NCBI RefSeq assembly: GCF_014646095.1
Contig: NZ_BMMU01000002.1
Span: 480,420-544,419, forward strand
Direction: 5' to 3'
Origin: Streptomyces lacrimifluminis
GTDB taxonomy: Bacteria; Actinomycetota; Actinomycetes; Streptomycetales; Streptomycetaceae
DNA length: 64,000 nucleotides
This document shows positions 24,991 through 37,354 of the stretch, in pieces. Position 1 is the stretch's first letter. Every line of letters starts with the position of its first letter. The position numbers were made by a program, and so were the translations under genes. The notes beneath the pieces are model-generated. The model made no database searches, was not told the origin of the DNA, and worked only from the letters and a program-made list of their open reading frames with translations.

Positions 24991-26324
24991 TTAAGGTACG
25001 CCAGGCCAGGGTGGACCGCGGTGTATCCCTCGACCAGTCTGCGGGCCACGTTCACGGAGTCGACCAGCGGGTGCAGGGCGAACGCCTTGACCGCCGTAGC
25101 ACGGGAGCCGGACTCGGCGGCGGCGAGCACCTCGCGTTCGACCGCCTTGACCGAGCAGACCAGGCCTGAGGCGTGGTCGGGCAGCGGGTCGACGGTGACG
25201 GGGTGGGCGCCGCCCGCGTCGACCAGGCAGGGCACCTCGATGACGGCCTCTGCGTCCAGCACCGAGAGCGTCGTGCGGTTGCGGACGTTGAGGATCAGGG
25301 TGGTGCGCTCGTCGCGGGCGATGGCCCGCATCAGGGCGAGGGCGACCTTCTCGTAGCCCCCGGAGAGGTCGTCGGCGTCGCGTTCGCCCGCGCCCGCCGT
25401 CTCGCGGGCCTCGGCCATGTAGGTCGCCTCGCGCTCGGCGCGGGTGCGGTCCCAGGCGGTGAGGGCGGCGGTACCCGGCCGCTTCATCTCGTCGTAGAAG
25501 CCGGCCTGCTGGTCGCGCAGGAAGGCGCCACGGGTCCTCTCGGCCTGACTGTAGGCGCGTACGGCCTCGCGGTTGAAGTAGTAGTAGTGCAGGTACTCGT
25601 TCGGGACGGCGCCCAGGGACTGGAGCCAGTCGGTGCCGAAGAGCTTGCCCTCCTCGAAGGAGCCGAGGAGGTCGGGGTCGGCGAGCAGCCGCGGGAGTTC
25701 GTCGCGGCCGTTGATCCGCAGCCCTCGCACCCAGCCGAGGTGGTTGAGGCCGACGTAGTCGATCCACGCCTCCCCGGGGTTGGCGCCGAGCACCCGGGCG
25801 ATACGGCGGCCGAGGCCCACCGGGGAGTCGCAGATGCCGATGACGCGGTCGCCGAGGTGGCGGGACATGGCCTCGGTGACCAGGCCCGCCGGGTTGGTGA
25901 AGTTGATGACCCAGGCGTCGGGGGCGACCCGCGCGACGCGACGCGCGATGTCCTCGGCCACCGGGACCGTGCGCAGGCCGTAGGCGATGCCGCCCGCGCC
26001 GACCGTCTCCTGACCGAGGACGCCTTCGGCGAGGGCCACCCGCTCGTCGTTCGCGCGGCCCTCCAGGCCGCCGACCCGGATCGCGGAGAAGACGAAGTCG
26101 GCGCCGGTGAGCGCCTCGTCGAGGTCGGTCGTGGCGCTCACCTCGGGGGCGTCGGGCACCCCCGCCGCCTGCTCGGCCAGGACCCGGGTGACCGCCGAGA
26201 GGCGGCCCGCGTCCAGGTCGTGCAGGACGACACGCGTCACCCGGCCCTCGGCGTGGTCGCCCAGGAGCGCCCCGTACACGAGCGGCACGCGGAATCCGCC
26301 GCCGCCCAGAATCGTCAGCTTCAC
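24987..26324 (-). CDS. GH4 NAD-dependent glycosidase (6-phospho-beta-glucosidase-like)
   Basis: Cytosolic glycosidase of 445 residues that uses NAD+ and a divalent metal through a redox-elimination mechanism. The N-terminal nucleotide motif is LTILGGGGFRVPLVYGAL. Metal/substrate residues appear in INFTNPAGLVTEAM, GICDSPVGLG (Cys) and YVGLNHLGWVRG (His). GH4 members act on 6-phosphoglycosides or on uronides/galactosides. With a non-PTS importer in this locus, the natural substrate is not obvious. Its ATG overlaps the DeoR stop (ATGA). Confidence 0.92.
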   Translation of the reverse strand: MKLTILGGGGFRVPLVYGALLGDHAEGRVTRVVLHDLDAGRLSAVTRVLAEQAAGVPDAPEVSATTDLDEALTGADFVFSAIRVGGLEGRANDERVALAEGVLGQETVGAGGIAYGLRTVPVAEDIARRVARVAPDAWVINFTNPAGLVTEAMSRHLGDRVIGICDSPVGLGRRIARVLGANPGEAWIDYVGLNHLGWVRGLRINGRDELPRLLADPDLLGSFEEGKLFGTDWLQSLGAVPNEYLHYYYFNREAVRAYSQAERTRGAFLRDQQAGFYDEMKRPGTAALTAWDRTRAEREATYMAEARETAGAGERDADDLSGGYEKVALALMRAIARDERTTLILNVRNRTTLSVLDAEAVIEVPCLVDAGGAHPVTVDPLPDHASGLVCSVKAVEREVLAAAESGSRATAVKAFALHPLVDSVNVARRLVEGYTAVHPGLAYLK

Positions 26325-27109
26325 GGTTGCACCTTTCCTGCCGTGATGACCTGCACCCCGGCCTCCTGCAGAGAGGACTGCGTCGCCGGGTCCACCGGCG
26401 CGTTCGTCACCACCATGTCCAGATCCTCGGGACCGCAGACCCTCGCCATTCCCGTGCCGGGGAACTTGGCGCGGTCGGCGAGCAGGACGACCCGGTCGGC
26501 GGCCTTGATCATGGCGCGCTTGACCGGCACCTCGACCACGGTCGTGTCCATCACCTGGCCGCCGGGCCGGACGCCGCTGGTGCCGAGGAAGAGCCAGTCG
26601 GCGTGCAGCTGGCGCAGGTTGTCCTCGGTGAGGAAGCCGACCAGGGAGCGGTACTCGCGCCGGACCATGCCGCCGAGGAGCACCAGTTCGATGCCCTCGT
26701 CGTCCACCAGTTCCTCGAAGACCACCAGGTTGCTGGTGATCACGGTGAGCCGGCGGCCGTGCAGCTGCCGGGCCAGCCGGTAGGCGGTGGTGCCGATGTC
26801 GAGCAGCACGGAGGAGCCGTCCTCGACGAGGGAGGCGGCCTTGGCGGCTATCGCGTCCTTCTCGGCCACGCGCACCTCGGCGACCTCGGCGAAGGGCTGG
26901 TCGCCCTCCTCGACCACGGCGCCGCCGTGTACACGGGTGAGCAGGCCCTCCTCCTCCAGTCTGACCAGGTCACGCCGGACGGTGGCGGGGCTCACGCCCA
27001 GTTGCTCGGAGAGATCGGTCACGGCTGCGGGGCCCCCTGAACGCAGGGCCCGCAGGATGAGTTGATGTCGTCGTTCTGCCAGCACGCGCTGAACAGTACT
27101 CGTCATCAT
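26321..27109 (-). CDS. DeoR-family repressor of the glycan locus
   Basis: 262 residues. The N-terminal DeoR HTH is RRHQLILRALRSGGPAAVTD followed by LGVSPATVRRDLVRLEEEG and the conserved LLTRVHGGAV. The sugar-phosphate-sensing DeoRC domain holds LLDIGTTAYRLARQL, ITSNLVVFEEL and the LGTSGV motif. It is first gene of the leftward operon and divergent from the PfkB kinase gene, whose sugar-phosphate product is a plausible inducer. Two consecutive ATG codons (27109, 27106) and a TTG precede the reading frame, and the exact start is unresolved. Confidence 0.93.
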   Translation of the reverse strand: MMTSTVQRVLAERRHQLILRALRSGGPAAVTDLSEQLGVSPATVRRDLVRLEEEGLLTRVHGGAVVEEGDQPFAEVAEVRVAEKDAIAAKAASLVEDGSSVLLDIGTTAYRLARQLHGRRLTVITSNLVVFEELVDDEGIELVLLGGMVRREYRSLVGFLTEDNLRQLHADWLFLGTSGVRPGGQVMDTTVVEVPVKRAMIKAADRVVLLADRAKFPGTGMARVCGPEDLDMVVTNAPVDPATQSSLQEAGVQVITAGKVQP

Positions 27110-27174
27110 CAATCATTTCTATGCTTACTTCTGCTCGACTCTTGCCAAATCTTCCGAAGGCGCGCACGATTCCG

Positions 27175-27187
27175 GTCATCAAATGAC
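27175..27187. promoter_or_regulatory. Palindrome GTCAT-CAA-ATGAC, candidate DeoR operator
   Basis: A perfect 5-bp inverted repeat with 3-bp spacer in the 103-bp region between the divergent DeoR and kinase genes, where a DeoR regulator is expected to bind. A partial copy, TTTTGACGAG, follows at 27190. The regulator-site link is inferred from position. Confidence 0.45.
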
Positions 27188-27211
27188 GAGTTTTGACGAG
27201 AGGATGCACGC

Positions 27212-28231
27212 GTGGACGACGAACGGCCCGATGTGCTGCTGACCGGGCTGCTCTTCTTCGACCTCGTCCTCACCGGCCTGGGCAAGCCCCCGACACCCGG
27301 CGAGGAGATCTGGACGTCGGGGATGGGCACCAGCCCCGGCGGGATCGCGAACCTCGCCGTGGCCGCCTCCCGGTACGGTCTGCGGACCTCCCTGGCCACG
27401 GTCTTCGGCGACGACGCGTACGGCGCCCACTGCCGTGACGTCCTCGCCGGCCAGGAGGGCGTCGACCTCTCGCTCTCGCGCACCGCGGACGACTGGCACA
27501 CCCCCGTCACCGTCTCGCTCGCCTACGACGGCGACCGCGCCCTGATCACCCACGGCCGGCCGCCGCCGTACTCGCAGGACGTCCTGCTGGGCGACCCGCC
27601 CGAGGCACGCACCGCCCTCGTCCACCTGGAGGCCGAGCCCCACCGGTGGCTGGCCAAGGCGGCGGCCAACGGCACGCAGATCTACGCGGACGTCGGCTGG
27701 GACCCCACCCAGGTGTGGTCCTCCGACCTGCTCGACCAGCTCGCCCTGTGCCACGCCTTCCTCCCCAACGAGACCGAGGCGATGGCGTACACCCGCACGG
27801 ACACCGCGGTCGCCGCGCTGGGCACACTCAGTGAGCTCGTCCCGGTGACCGTCGTCACCCGCGGCGGTGACGGCGCGATCGCCGTGGACCAGACGACGGG
27901 CGAGTACGCCGAGGTCCCGGCCCCCGCCGTGGACCTCGTGGACTCGACGGGCGCCGGTGACGTGTTCGGCGCCAGTTTCGTCGCCGCCTCGCTCGGCGGC
28001 TGGCCGCTGGAGGAACGGCTGCGGTTCGCCGTACTGGCCGCGAGCCTGTCGGTGCGGCACCAGGGCGGTGCGCTCGCCGCCCCCGGCTGGTACGGCGTCG
28101 ACCGCTGGTGGCGCTCGCTGACCGACCCCGGCCTCACGAAGGCATACGGCTTCCTCGCTGACCGCATCCCGGCGGACGTCGGCCCGCCGGTGCACCACGC
28201 CCCGGTCACCCCGCCCGCACCGCTGCCCTGA
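27212..28231 (+). CDS. PfkB/ribokinase-family sugar kinase
   Basis: Phosphorylates a monosaccharide with ATP, cytosolic, 339 residues. GTG start after GAGAGGA. The N-terminal substrate region is TGLLFFDLVLTGLGKPPTPGEE, the di-Gly motif SPGGIANLAVAASRYG, and the C-terminal catalytic/anion-hole motif DSTGAGDVFGASFV with the base Asp. It is the first gene of the rightward operon and divergent from DeoR, and probably primes the sugar released by the glycosidases of the locus. Confidence 0.92.
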   Translation: MDDERPDVLLTGLLFFDLVLTGLGKPPTPGEEIWTSGMGTSPGGIANLAVAASRYGLRTSLATVFGDDAYGAHCRDVLAGQEGVDLSLSRTADDWHTPVTVSLAYDGDRALITHGRPPPYSQDVLLGDPPEARTALVHLEAEPHRWLAKAAANGTQIYADVGWDPTQVWSSDLLDQLALCHAFLPNETEAMAYTRTDTAVAALGTLSELVPVTVVTRGGDGAIAVDQTTGEYAEVPAPAVDLVDSTGAGDVFGASFVAASLGGWPLEERLRFAVLAASLSVRHQGGALAAPGWYGVDRWWRSLTDPGLTKAYGFLADRIPADVGPPVHHAPVTPPAPLP

Positions 28232-28287
28232 TCCCCCTCAGAAAAACGCCCCTCAGTACCACGAACAGGAACAAACAGGAGTGACTC

Positions 28288-29568
28288 GTGGACCTTTCTC
28301 GTAGAGGCTTCCTCCAGGCCGCCGTACTCACCGCGGCTGCCTCCGGCCTGACCGTCGCCTGTGGCGGCGACTCGGGATCCGGCGGTACCAAGAACGGCAA
28401 GAACCTCACCATGTGGTACTGGGGCGGCGCCCTCAGCGACAAGGTGGTCGCAGAGGCCAAGACGCACTTCAGCGGCACGACCAAGCTGACCTCCGCCTCC
28501 ATCGGCGGCGACTTCAAGCAGAAGCTCACCACCACCCTCGCGGCGGGCGGCTCCTCGGTCCCCGACATCACCGGCATCAAGGGGGAGGACATCGCCTCCT
28601 TCCTGCCCAACGCCGACCGCTTCCTCGACCTGAACGACCTGGGCTTCAAGAAGATCTCGTCCCAGTACCTGGAGTGGAAGACCAAGCTCGCCCAGACCGA
28701 GGACGGCAAGCAGATCGGGTTCCCGATCGACATCGGTCCCACCGCGCTGTTCTACCGCGCGGACCTGTTCGAGCAGGCGGGGCTGCCCAGCGACCCGGCC
28801 AAGGTCGCGGCCGAGGCCAAGACCTGGGACGACTACTTCGCCCTCGGCTCCGAGCTGAAGAAGGCGCTGCCCGGCACCTTCCTGGTCAACAACATGGGCT
28901 CGGTGTTCAACATCGCGGTCGGCCAGGGCACCAAGCGGTTCATCGACCAGGACAACCACTTCATCGGCGACCAGGACCACATCCGCGCCGCGTGGGACAC
29001 AGCGGTCCGCGCCTACACTCTCGGCCTCGACGCCAAGATCAACGACCAGAGCTGGAACGCCGCCATCGGCAAGAGCCTGACCACCGAGGTCGGCGCCGCC
29101 TGGCACGCGCTGGACATCGAGTCGGCGGCCCCGGCCACCAAGGGGAAGTGGCGGGTCTGCGCGACGCCGGGCGGGCCGGCCAACCAGGGCGGCTCCTATC
29201 TGACCCTGCCCAAGCAGTGCCGGAACCCCGAAGAGGCATTCAAGATCATCAGCTGGATCCTCAGCCCGGACAACAACGCCAAGAGCTTCACCGACGCCGC
29301 CATCTTCCCCGCCTCCCCGGCCACGTACGCGATGGGGGCCATGACGGGCCCCGACGCCTTCTTCGGCGGACAGAAGATCATCGAGGTGTTCGGCCCGGCC
29401 GCCGAGGCCATCCCCGTGAGCTACGAGGCACCCGCCGACTCCGCGGTCATGGCTCCCTTCATGGCCGAGCTGACCAGCGTCGAGGCCAAGGGCAAGAAGC
29501 CCGACGACGCCTGGAACGACGCGGTCGGCCAGGCCAAGCAGATCGCCCGGCGACAGGGGGTGAACTGA
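28288..29568 (+). CDS. Sugar ABC transporter binding lipoprotein
   Basis: 426 residues, family 1 extracellular solute-binding protein. The N-terminus has a twin-arginine motif SRRGFLQ and a lipobox TVAC-GG, so it is exported by Tat and lipid-anchored. The mature part starts LTMWYWGGALSDKVVAEA and contains FPIDIGPTALFYRADLFEQAG, typical of oligosaccharide receptors. GTG start after AGGAG. It feeds the two permeases immediately downstream. Confidence 0.93.
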   Translation: MDLSRRGFLQAAVLTAAASGLTVACGGDSGSGGTKNGKNLTMWYWGGALSDKVVAEAKTHFSGTTKLTSASIGGDFKQKLTTTLAAGGSSVPDITGIKGEDIASFLPNADRFLDLNDLGFKKISSQYLEWKTKLAQTEDGKQIGFPIDIGPTALFYRADLFEQAGLPSDPAKVAAEAKTWDDYFALGSELKKALPGTFLVNNMGSVFNIAVGQGTKRFIDQDNHFIGDQDHIRAAWDTAVRAYTLGLDAKINDQSWNAAIGKSLTTEVGAAWHALDIESAAPATKGKWRVCATPGGPANQGGSYLTLPKQCRNPEEAFKIISWILSPDNNAKSFTDAAIFPASPATYAMGAMTGPDAFFGGQKIIEVFGPAAEAIPVSYEAPADSAVMAPFMAELTSVEAKGKKPDDAWNDAVGQAKQIARRQGVN

Positions 29569-29569
29569 G

Positions 29570-30577
29570 GTGTCGTCACCTCCGGTCACCGGACCCGCCA
29601 CGGTGCCAGAGCACCGTGGCGGGCCGGGCCCGGCCCGCTTCCGCCCGCGGCGCACCCCGCCCGCGGGCGTCGCGCGGCCCGAACGTCGCGGAGTGCTGTC
29701 GTACTGGCGGCAGTACCTGGCGATCTCGCCCTTCTACCTGGTCTTCATCGTCTTCTCGTTCGTCCCCGTCTTCTATTCGCTGTATCTGGCCTTCCAGCGC
29801 TACGACGGCCTGGGCACCAAGCAGTTCGTGGGCCTCCAGCAGTTCGAGTTCCTCTGGAGCGACCCGGTCTTCTGGCTGTCGATCCGCAACACCCTGGCGA
29901 TCTGGGTCCTGTCGACCGTGCCCACGCTCTTCGGCGCCCTGGTCCTGGCGACCGTGCTGCATTCGGTGCGCCGCTTCAAGGGCTTCTACCGCATCGCCCT
30001 CTACCTGCCGAACGTCACGTCGATCGTCGCCGTGGCGATCTTCTTCGGCGCGGTGTTCAGCAACGACTTCGGCCTGGTCAACGCGATTCTGGGCATGGTC
30101 GGCATCTCACCTGTCCCATGGCTGAGCAACCCATGGCTGATCAAGGTGGTCATCGCCCTGCTGATGACCTGGATGTGGACCGGCTACAACATGATCATCT
30201 ACCTGGCCGGCCTCCAGGCCATCCCGCAGTCGGTCTACGAGGCGGCCAGGATGGACGGCGCGGGCCCCGTCCGCACGTTCTTCCAGATCACCATCCCGAT
30301 CATGCGGCCGATCATCCTGTTCACCGTCGTCATCTCGACCATCAACGGTCTGCAGAGCTTCAGCGAACCCCAGGTCCTCTTCGCCAGCAACGCCGCCAAC
30401 CAGAACCTCGGCGGCCCGGGCCAGGCGGGCCTGACCACGCTGCTGTACTTCTACCAGTCGGCCTTCCTCGACAACGACTACGGCTACGGCGCGGCCATCG
30501 TGTGGGCCTTCTTCGTACTGATCATCGTGCTCGTCGTCATCAACTGGCGCATCGTGCAACGAGGGAGGAAGTCATGA
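29570..30577 (+). CDS. Sugar ABC permease, MalF/UgpA type
   Basis: Inner-membrane subunit, 335 residues, six to seven TM helices after a Pro/Arg-rich cytosolic leader (for example YLVFIVFSFVPVFYSLYLAF). The EAA loop EAARMDGAGPVRTFFQITIPI docks the ATPase. It starts one base after the receptor stop and its own stop overlaps the next permease (ATGA). No ATPase is encoded in the operon, so a shared MsiK-type ATPase is expected, as in other Streptomyces sugar importers. Confidence 0.93.
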   Translation: MSSPPVTGPATVPEHRGGPGPARFRPRRTPPAGVARPERRGVLSYWRQYLAISPFYLVFIVFSFVPVFYSLYLAFQRYDGLGTKQFVGLQQFEFLWSDPVFWLSIRNTLAIWVLSTVPTLFGALVLATVLHSVRRFKGFYRIALYLPNVTSIVAVAIFFGAVFSNDFGLVNAILGMVGISPVPWLSNPWLIKVVIALLMTWMWTGYNMIIYLAGLQAIPQSVYEAARMDGAGPVRTFFQITIPIMRPIILFTVVISTINGLQSFSEPQVLFASNAANQNLGGPGQAGLTTLLYFYQSAFLDNDYGYGAAIVWAFFVLIIVLVVINWRIVQRGRKS

Positions 30578-31443
30578 CGACAGCCGCCACGCCACGGCCG
30601 GCCACGGGCGCGAAGCGACCCCGCCGCCCCAAGGGCCTGTCCGCGCACTTCTTCCTCGTCCTGGCCGTCCTGATCTCGGTCTTCCCGTTCGTGTGGACGA
30701 TCGTGATGGCGACCAACACCACCCGTGACATCTACAAGAGCCCACCGAAGCTGACCTTCGGCTCCCATCTGCTGGAGAACATCCGGGGTGTGCTCAACAC
30801 CATCGACTTCTTCGGGTCGATGCTCAACACGGTCGTCATCGCGTGCGTCACCACGGTCCTGGTGCTGTTCGTCGACTCCCTGGCGGCCTTCGCCTTCGCC
30901 AAGTTCGACTTCCCCGGGCGCAAGGTGCTCTTCGGCACGCTGCTGGTGTTCATGATGCTGCCGCTCCAGCTGGCCGTCCTGCCGCAGTTCATCCTGATGT
31001 CCGAGCTCGGCTGGGTCGGCATGCTCAAGGCACTGGTCTGGCCCGCCCTCTCCAACGCCTTCGGTATCTTCTGGCTGCGCCAGTACATCGAGAACGGTGT
31101 GCCCGACGAACTGCTGGACGCGGCGCGCATCGACGGCGCCGGGTTCTTCCGTCAGTACTGGAACGTCGCGCTGCCGATGATCAAGCCCGCGATGTCCTTC
31201 CTCGCCATCTACGCCTTCGTCGGTGCCTGGAACGACTACGTCTGGCCCCTCATCGTGCTCACCGACCCCGCACACGTCACGCTCCAGGTGGAGCTGGCCC
31301 AGCTCAACGTCGGCCACAACACCGACTACAGCATGGTCATGGCCGGTGTACTCATGGCGTCCATCCCGCTGGTCGTGGTCTTCGCGATCTTCGCGCGCGG
31401 GTTCATCGCCGGCGCCACCGAAGGCGCGGTACAGGGCAGCTGA
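30574..31443 (+). CDS. Sugar ABC permease, MalG/UgpE type
   Basis: Second membrane subunit, 289 residues, six TM helices. The EAA loop is DAARIDGAGFFRQYWNVALP. The start at 30574 is fixed by ATGA overlap with the first permease and a GGGAGGA site. The C-terminus ends in the usual GFIAGATEGAVQGS. It forms a heterodimer with the preceding permease. Confidence 0.93.
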   Translation: MTTAATPRPATGAKRPRRPKGLSAHFFLVLAVLISVFPFVWTIVMATNTTRDIYKSPPKLTFGSHLLENIRGVLNTIDFFGSMLNTVVIACVTTVLVLFVDSLAAFAFAKFDFPGRKVLFGTLLVFMMLPLQLAVLPQFILMSELGWVGMLKALVWPALSNAFGIFWLRQYIENGVPDELLDAARIDGAGFFRQYWNVALPMIKPAMSFLAIYAFVGAWNDYVWPLIVLTDPAHVTLQVELAQLNVGHNTDYSMVMAGVLMASIPLVVVFAIFARGFIAGATEGAVQGS

Positions 31444-31466
31444 ACCGCTCACGAGAAGGGTGCGCG

Positions 31467-32449
31467 ATGGTGGACGGCGACGGACGGCCGGGACGCGGCA
31501 AGGTGCTCGTGGTGGGTATGGACGGGGTGCGCTTCGACCGGCTGCCCCTCCCCCGGCCGGCGGCCGGGGGGACCCCCGCCCCGCTTCGCCCGCCGTCCGC
31601 GGCACCCGTGCTGCACGGCCTGATGGCCACGGGCTCCCACGGCAGCAGCCTGCTGCCCTACGGCGAGGTGGACGGCCAGGCCGGGGACGGACCGTCCACC
31701 AGCATGGCCTACACCGACTCCGGCCCCGGCTGGTCGAGCGTGCTGACCGGGGTGTGGCCCGACCGGCACGGGGTGACCGGCAACGACTTCACGGGCGCCG
31801 ACTACACCCGCTACCCCGACTTCCTCAGCCGTGCCGCCACCGCGCGGCCCGGTCTGCGCACGGCGGCGGCGGTGTCCTGGCCCGAACTGGTCGACCGCGG
31901 CACCCTGGGCCCCGCCATCGGCGAGCGCGTGCGGTACGACGGCGAGTCCGACGGCTACGAGGGCGCGGACCGCCTCGTCGCCGACACCGCAGTGCGCTGG
32001 CTCACCGAGGACGACCCGGACATCCTGTTCGTGTACTTCGGCGCCACCGACGAGGCCGGCCATGCCACCGGCCCCCTCAGCCCCGCCTACGATCGGGCCC
32101 TCCTCGCCCAGGACACCCACCTCGGGCGGCTGCTGGCCGCCGTCGACGCCCGGCGCTCCCACCCCGCCCGTGCGGACGAGCACTGGACGGTGCTGGTCAC
32201 CACCGACCACGGCCATCTCGACACCGGCGGCCACGGAGGCGACACGCATGCCGAGCGCGAGGTCTTCGTCGTCCTCGCCGAGCCCGGCACGCCCGGCGGC
32301 ACCCGGCTGGACGCACCCCGCCTCGTCGACATCGCCCCCACCGTCCTGGACCGTCTCGGCATCCCCGCCGACCCCGCCTGGGGCCTGTGGGGCCACGTCC
32401 TGCCCCGGCCCACCACGTCCCCCCTCTCACCACCGACTTCGGAATGGTC

Positions 32450-32453
<4 letters not shown>
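31467..32453 (+). CDS. Alkaline-phosphatase-superfamily phosphodiesterase (NPP type)
   Basis: 328 residues, no signal peptide, so probably cytosolic. The metal-binding start is VLVVGMDGVRFDRL, the nucleophile region TDSGPGWSSVLTGVWPDRHGV, and metal ligands DEAGHATGP and TTDHGHLDTGGHGG; all type-I phosphodiesterase/nucleotide pyrophosphatase hallmarks. It should cleave a phosphodiester or phosphomonoester on an imported sugar. Between the first motif and the conserved APVLHGLMATG lies a Pro-rich stretch encoded by an inserted GC palindrome (31549-31577). The stop overlaps the GH2 start (ATGA). Confidence 0.9.
31549..31577. repeat. GC-rich palindromic element inside the phosphodiesterase gene
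   Basis: Perfect arms CCCCCGGCCG / CGGCCGGGGG around one base, followed by GACCCCC. The shape resembles small palindromic repeats that I recall from Streptomyces intergenic sequence. It lies in frame and encodes Pro/Gly-rich residues where family members usually have a short helix. Confidence 0.55.
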
Positions 32454-35374
<2,921 letters not shown>

Positions 35375-35423
35375 CCCCCCACACACCTCCCCTCAACTCA
35401 CGGAACCACTTACGGAGTTAGTT

Positions 35424-37283
35424 GTGTGCACCTCGCACGAGTCCGGGCACGTGCCTGCCCTCGAAGCGCCCCAGGCGGGCGCCGGACGGCGTACCTTCCT
35501 GCGGGCGACCGCGCTGATCGGGGCGGCGGCGACCACGTCCGTCGCCCTGCCGACGGCCGCCGAGGCCCTGTCGGATCAGGCACGTTCGTCGTCGCGGCCC
35601 GACACCGAGAGCCGCCGGTTCACGCTCGCCGTGATGCCCGACACCCAGTACCTCTTCGACGGGCCGAGCATCGACAAGGCGCCCGTCGAGGCGTCACTGC
35701 GCTATCTGCTGGAGCACGGGCGGGACGAGAACATCGTGTTCCTGTCCCACCTGGGCGACCTCACCCAGAACGGCACCGCGCCGGAGGTCACCGCGATCGG
35801 TGAGGCGTTCCGGCTGCTGGACCGGAAGGGCGTCGGCTACAGCGTCCTGGCGGGCAACCACGACGTGAAGTCCTCCACCACCGACCAGCGGGGCGCCTCC
35901 CCGTACCTCGACGTGTTCGGGCCGAAGCGGTTCAAGGGGAAGAAGACCTTCGGCGGAGCGTCGGCCGACGGCTACAACACCTTCCACGTCTTCCGGGCGG
36001 CCGGGCGGGAGTGGCTGGTCCTGGCACTGGACTGGCGGCTGTCGGACAAGGGGTACGCGTGGGCGAAGGACGTCCTGGCGAAACACCCGACCCTGCCGGT
36101 GATCCTGACGACGCACGAACTGGTCGTCGAGGACGACTCCCTGTCGGCGTACGGGCAGCAGCTGTGGGACCGGCTGATCGCCGACCACGACCAGATTTTC
36201 CTCACCCTCAACGGGCACTACTGGCCCGCCGGCCGCGCGACGCGCAAGAACGCGGCAGGACATGAGGTCGAGCTTCATCTGACGAACTATCAGAACCGCT
36301 ATTTCGGCGGCGCGGCGATGATCCGCCTCTACCGGTTCGACCTCGACCGCAACACCATCGACGTGGAGACGGTCTCCCCGTGGATCCTGGGCCGGACCGC
36401 GAAGGGGCTCAACGAGCTGGAGCGGCAGGAGATCGAACTCAGCGGAGAGGCCGACCGGTTCTCCGTCGACATCGACTTCGCGGAGCGCTTCGCCGGCTTC
36501 GCCCCGGTGCCCGCACGTCCCGCCCGCCCGGCGTCGAAGATGGTGATCCCGGGCACGGTGGCGTACTGGCGCTTCGACGGGCAGACCGACGGGGCCGCCC
36601 TCACCGGCACGGTCCGTGACCGGTCCGGCCGCGGCAACGATCTCGCGCTGGTGTCGGTCGGGGGCGCCACGCTGAACTGGTCGAGCGACCACCACCCGGA
36701 CCAGCCGGGCCACGGCAGCCTGGACTTCAACGGCTTCAAGTCACCGCTCAAGGGCGCCTATCTGCGCACGGTCGACGACGCGCCTCTCAACTCGGCCACG
36801 TTCAGGGCCGGTTACACCATCGAGGCGTTCTACCGGCTGCCCGCCGACTGGGACCCCTCGCACCACGCCTGGGCCGGAGTGGTCAGCCGTACCGGTACGG
36901 GCGGCGCCGCGGGCAGGACCGGCGACGATCCGGACGAGCCGCTCGCCACGCTGTCCCTCTCCAACGACCGCGAGCCCCAGTGGGCCATGCGGCCCCTCAA
37001 CCAGCAGGGCATCGCCACCAACTGGGGCCAGGAGACACCGCTGGAGACCTGGTGGCACCTGGCGGTCGTCAACGACGGCAGGCACACCACGCTGTACGTC
37101 CAGGGCTGCCCGGTCGTCCGCAACCCGACGGCGACCTCGACCGGCATCACCTCGGTCGGGCTGCCGTGGCTGCTCGGCGGCTACGAGTACGCGGGGAAGA
37201 TCGACCAGATCCTGCACGCCCGCCTGGGCGACGTACGGATCGTCGAACGCGCCCTGCCCGTCAGCTCGTTCATGAACCACTGA
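35424..37283 (+). CDS. Secreted metallophosphoesterase with C-terminal LamG domain
   Basis: 619 residues. A Tat signal peptide (GRRTFLRATALIG) ends near AEA. The phosphoesterase domain has VMPDTQYL, HLGDLTQNG, AGNHDV, TTHELV and LNGHYW. About residues 370-615 form a LamG/concanavalin-like beta-sandwich (GTVAYWRFDGQ ... LGDVRIVERAL), typically a carbohydrate-binding module. It is therefore an extracellular phosphatase targeted to a glycan. GTG start after a GGAG site. Part of the rightward glycan operon, 49 bp after GH2. Confidence 0.9.
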   Translation: MCTSHESGHVPALEAPQAGAGRRTFLRATALIGAAATTSVALPTAAEALSDQARSSSRPDTESRRFTLAVMPDTQYLFDGPSIDKAPVEASLRYLLEHGRDENIVFLSHLGDLTQNGTAPEVTAIGEAFRLLDRKGVGYSVLAGNHDVKSSTTDQRGASPYLDVFGPKRFKGKKTFGGASADGYNTFHVFRAAGREWLVLALDWRLSDKGYAWAKDVLAKHPTLPVILTTHELVVEDDSLSAYGQQLWDRLIADHDQIFLTLNGHYWPAGRATRKNAAGHEVELHLTNYQNRYFGGAAMIRLYRFDLDRNTIDVETVSPWILGRTAKGLNELERQEIELSGEADRFSVDIDFAERFAGFAPVPARPARPASKMVIPGTVAYWRFDGQTDGAALTGTVRDRSGRGNDLALVSVGGATLNWSSDHHPDQPGHGSLDFNGFKSPLKGAYLRTVDDAPLNSATFRAGYTIEAFYRLPADWDPSHHAWAGVVSRTGTGGAAGRTGDDPDEPLATLSLSNDREPQWAMRPLNQQGIATNWGQETPLETWWHLAVVNDGRHTTLYVQGCPVVRNPTATSTGITSVGLPWLLGGYEYAGKIDQILHARLGDVRIVERALPVSSFMNH

Positions 37284-37354
37284 CCCACACCCGTCGGGCT
37301 CCGCCAAGCCTCCTGGACTCCACGACTCTCCAGATCCCAAGGAACCCACAGACC

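Noticed and set aside
31223..32449. Upstream extension of the GH2 frame through the phosphodiesterase gene
   Set aside because: The frame is open but encodes Arg/Pro-rich shadow sequence. The ATGA overlap at 32450 and the first conserved residues set the real start.
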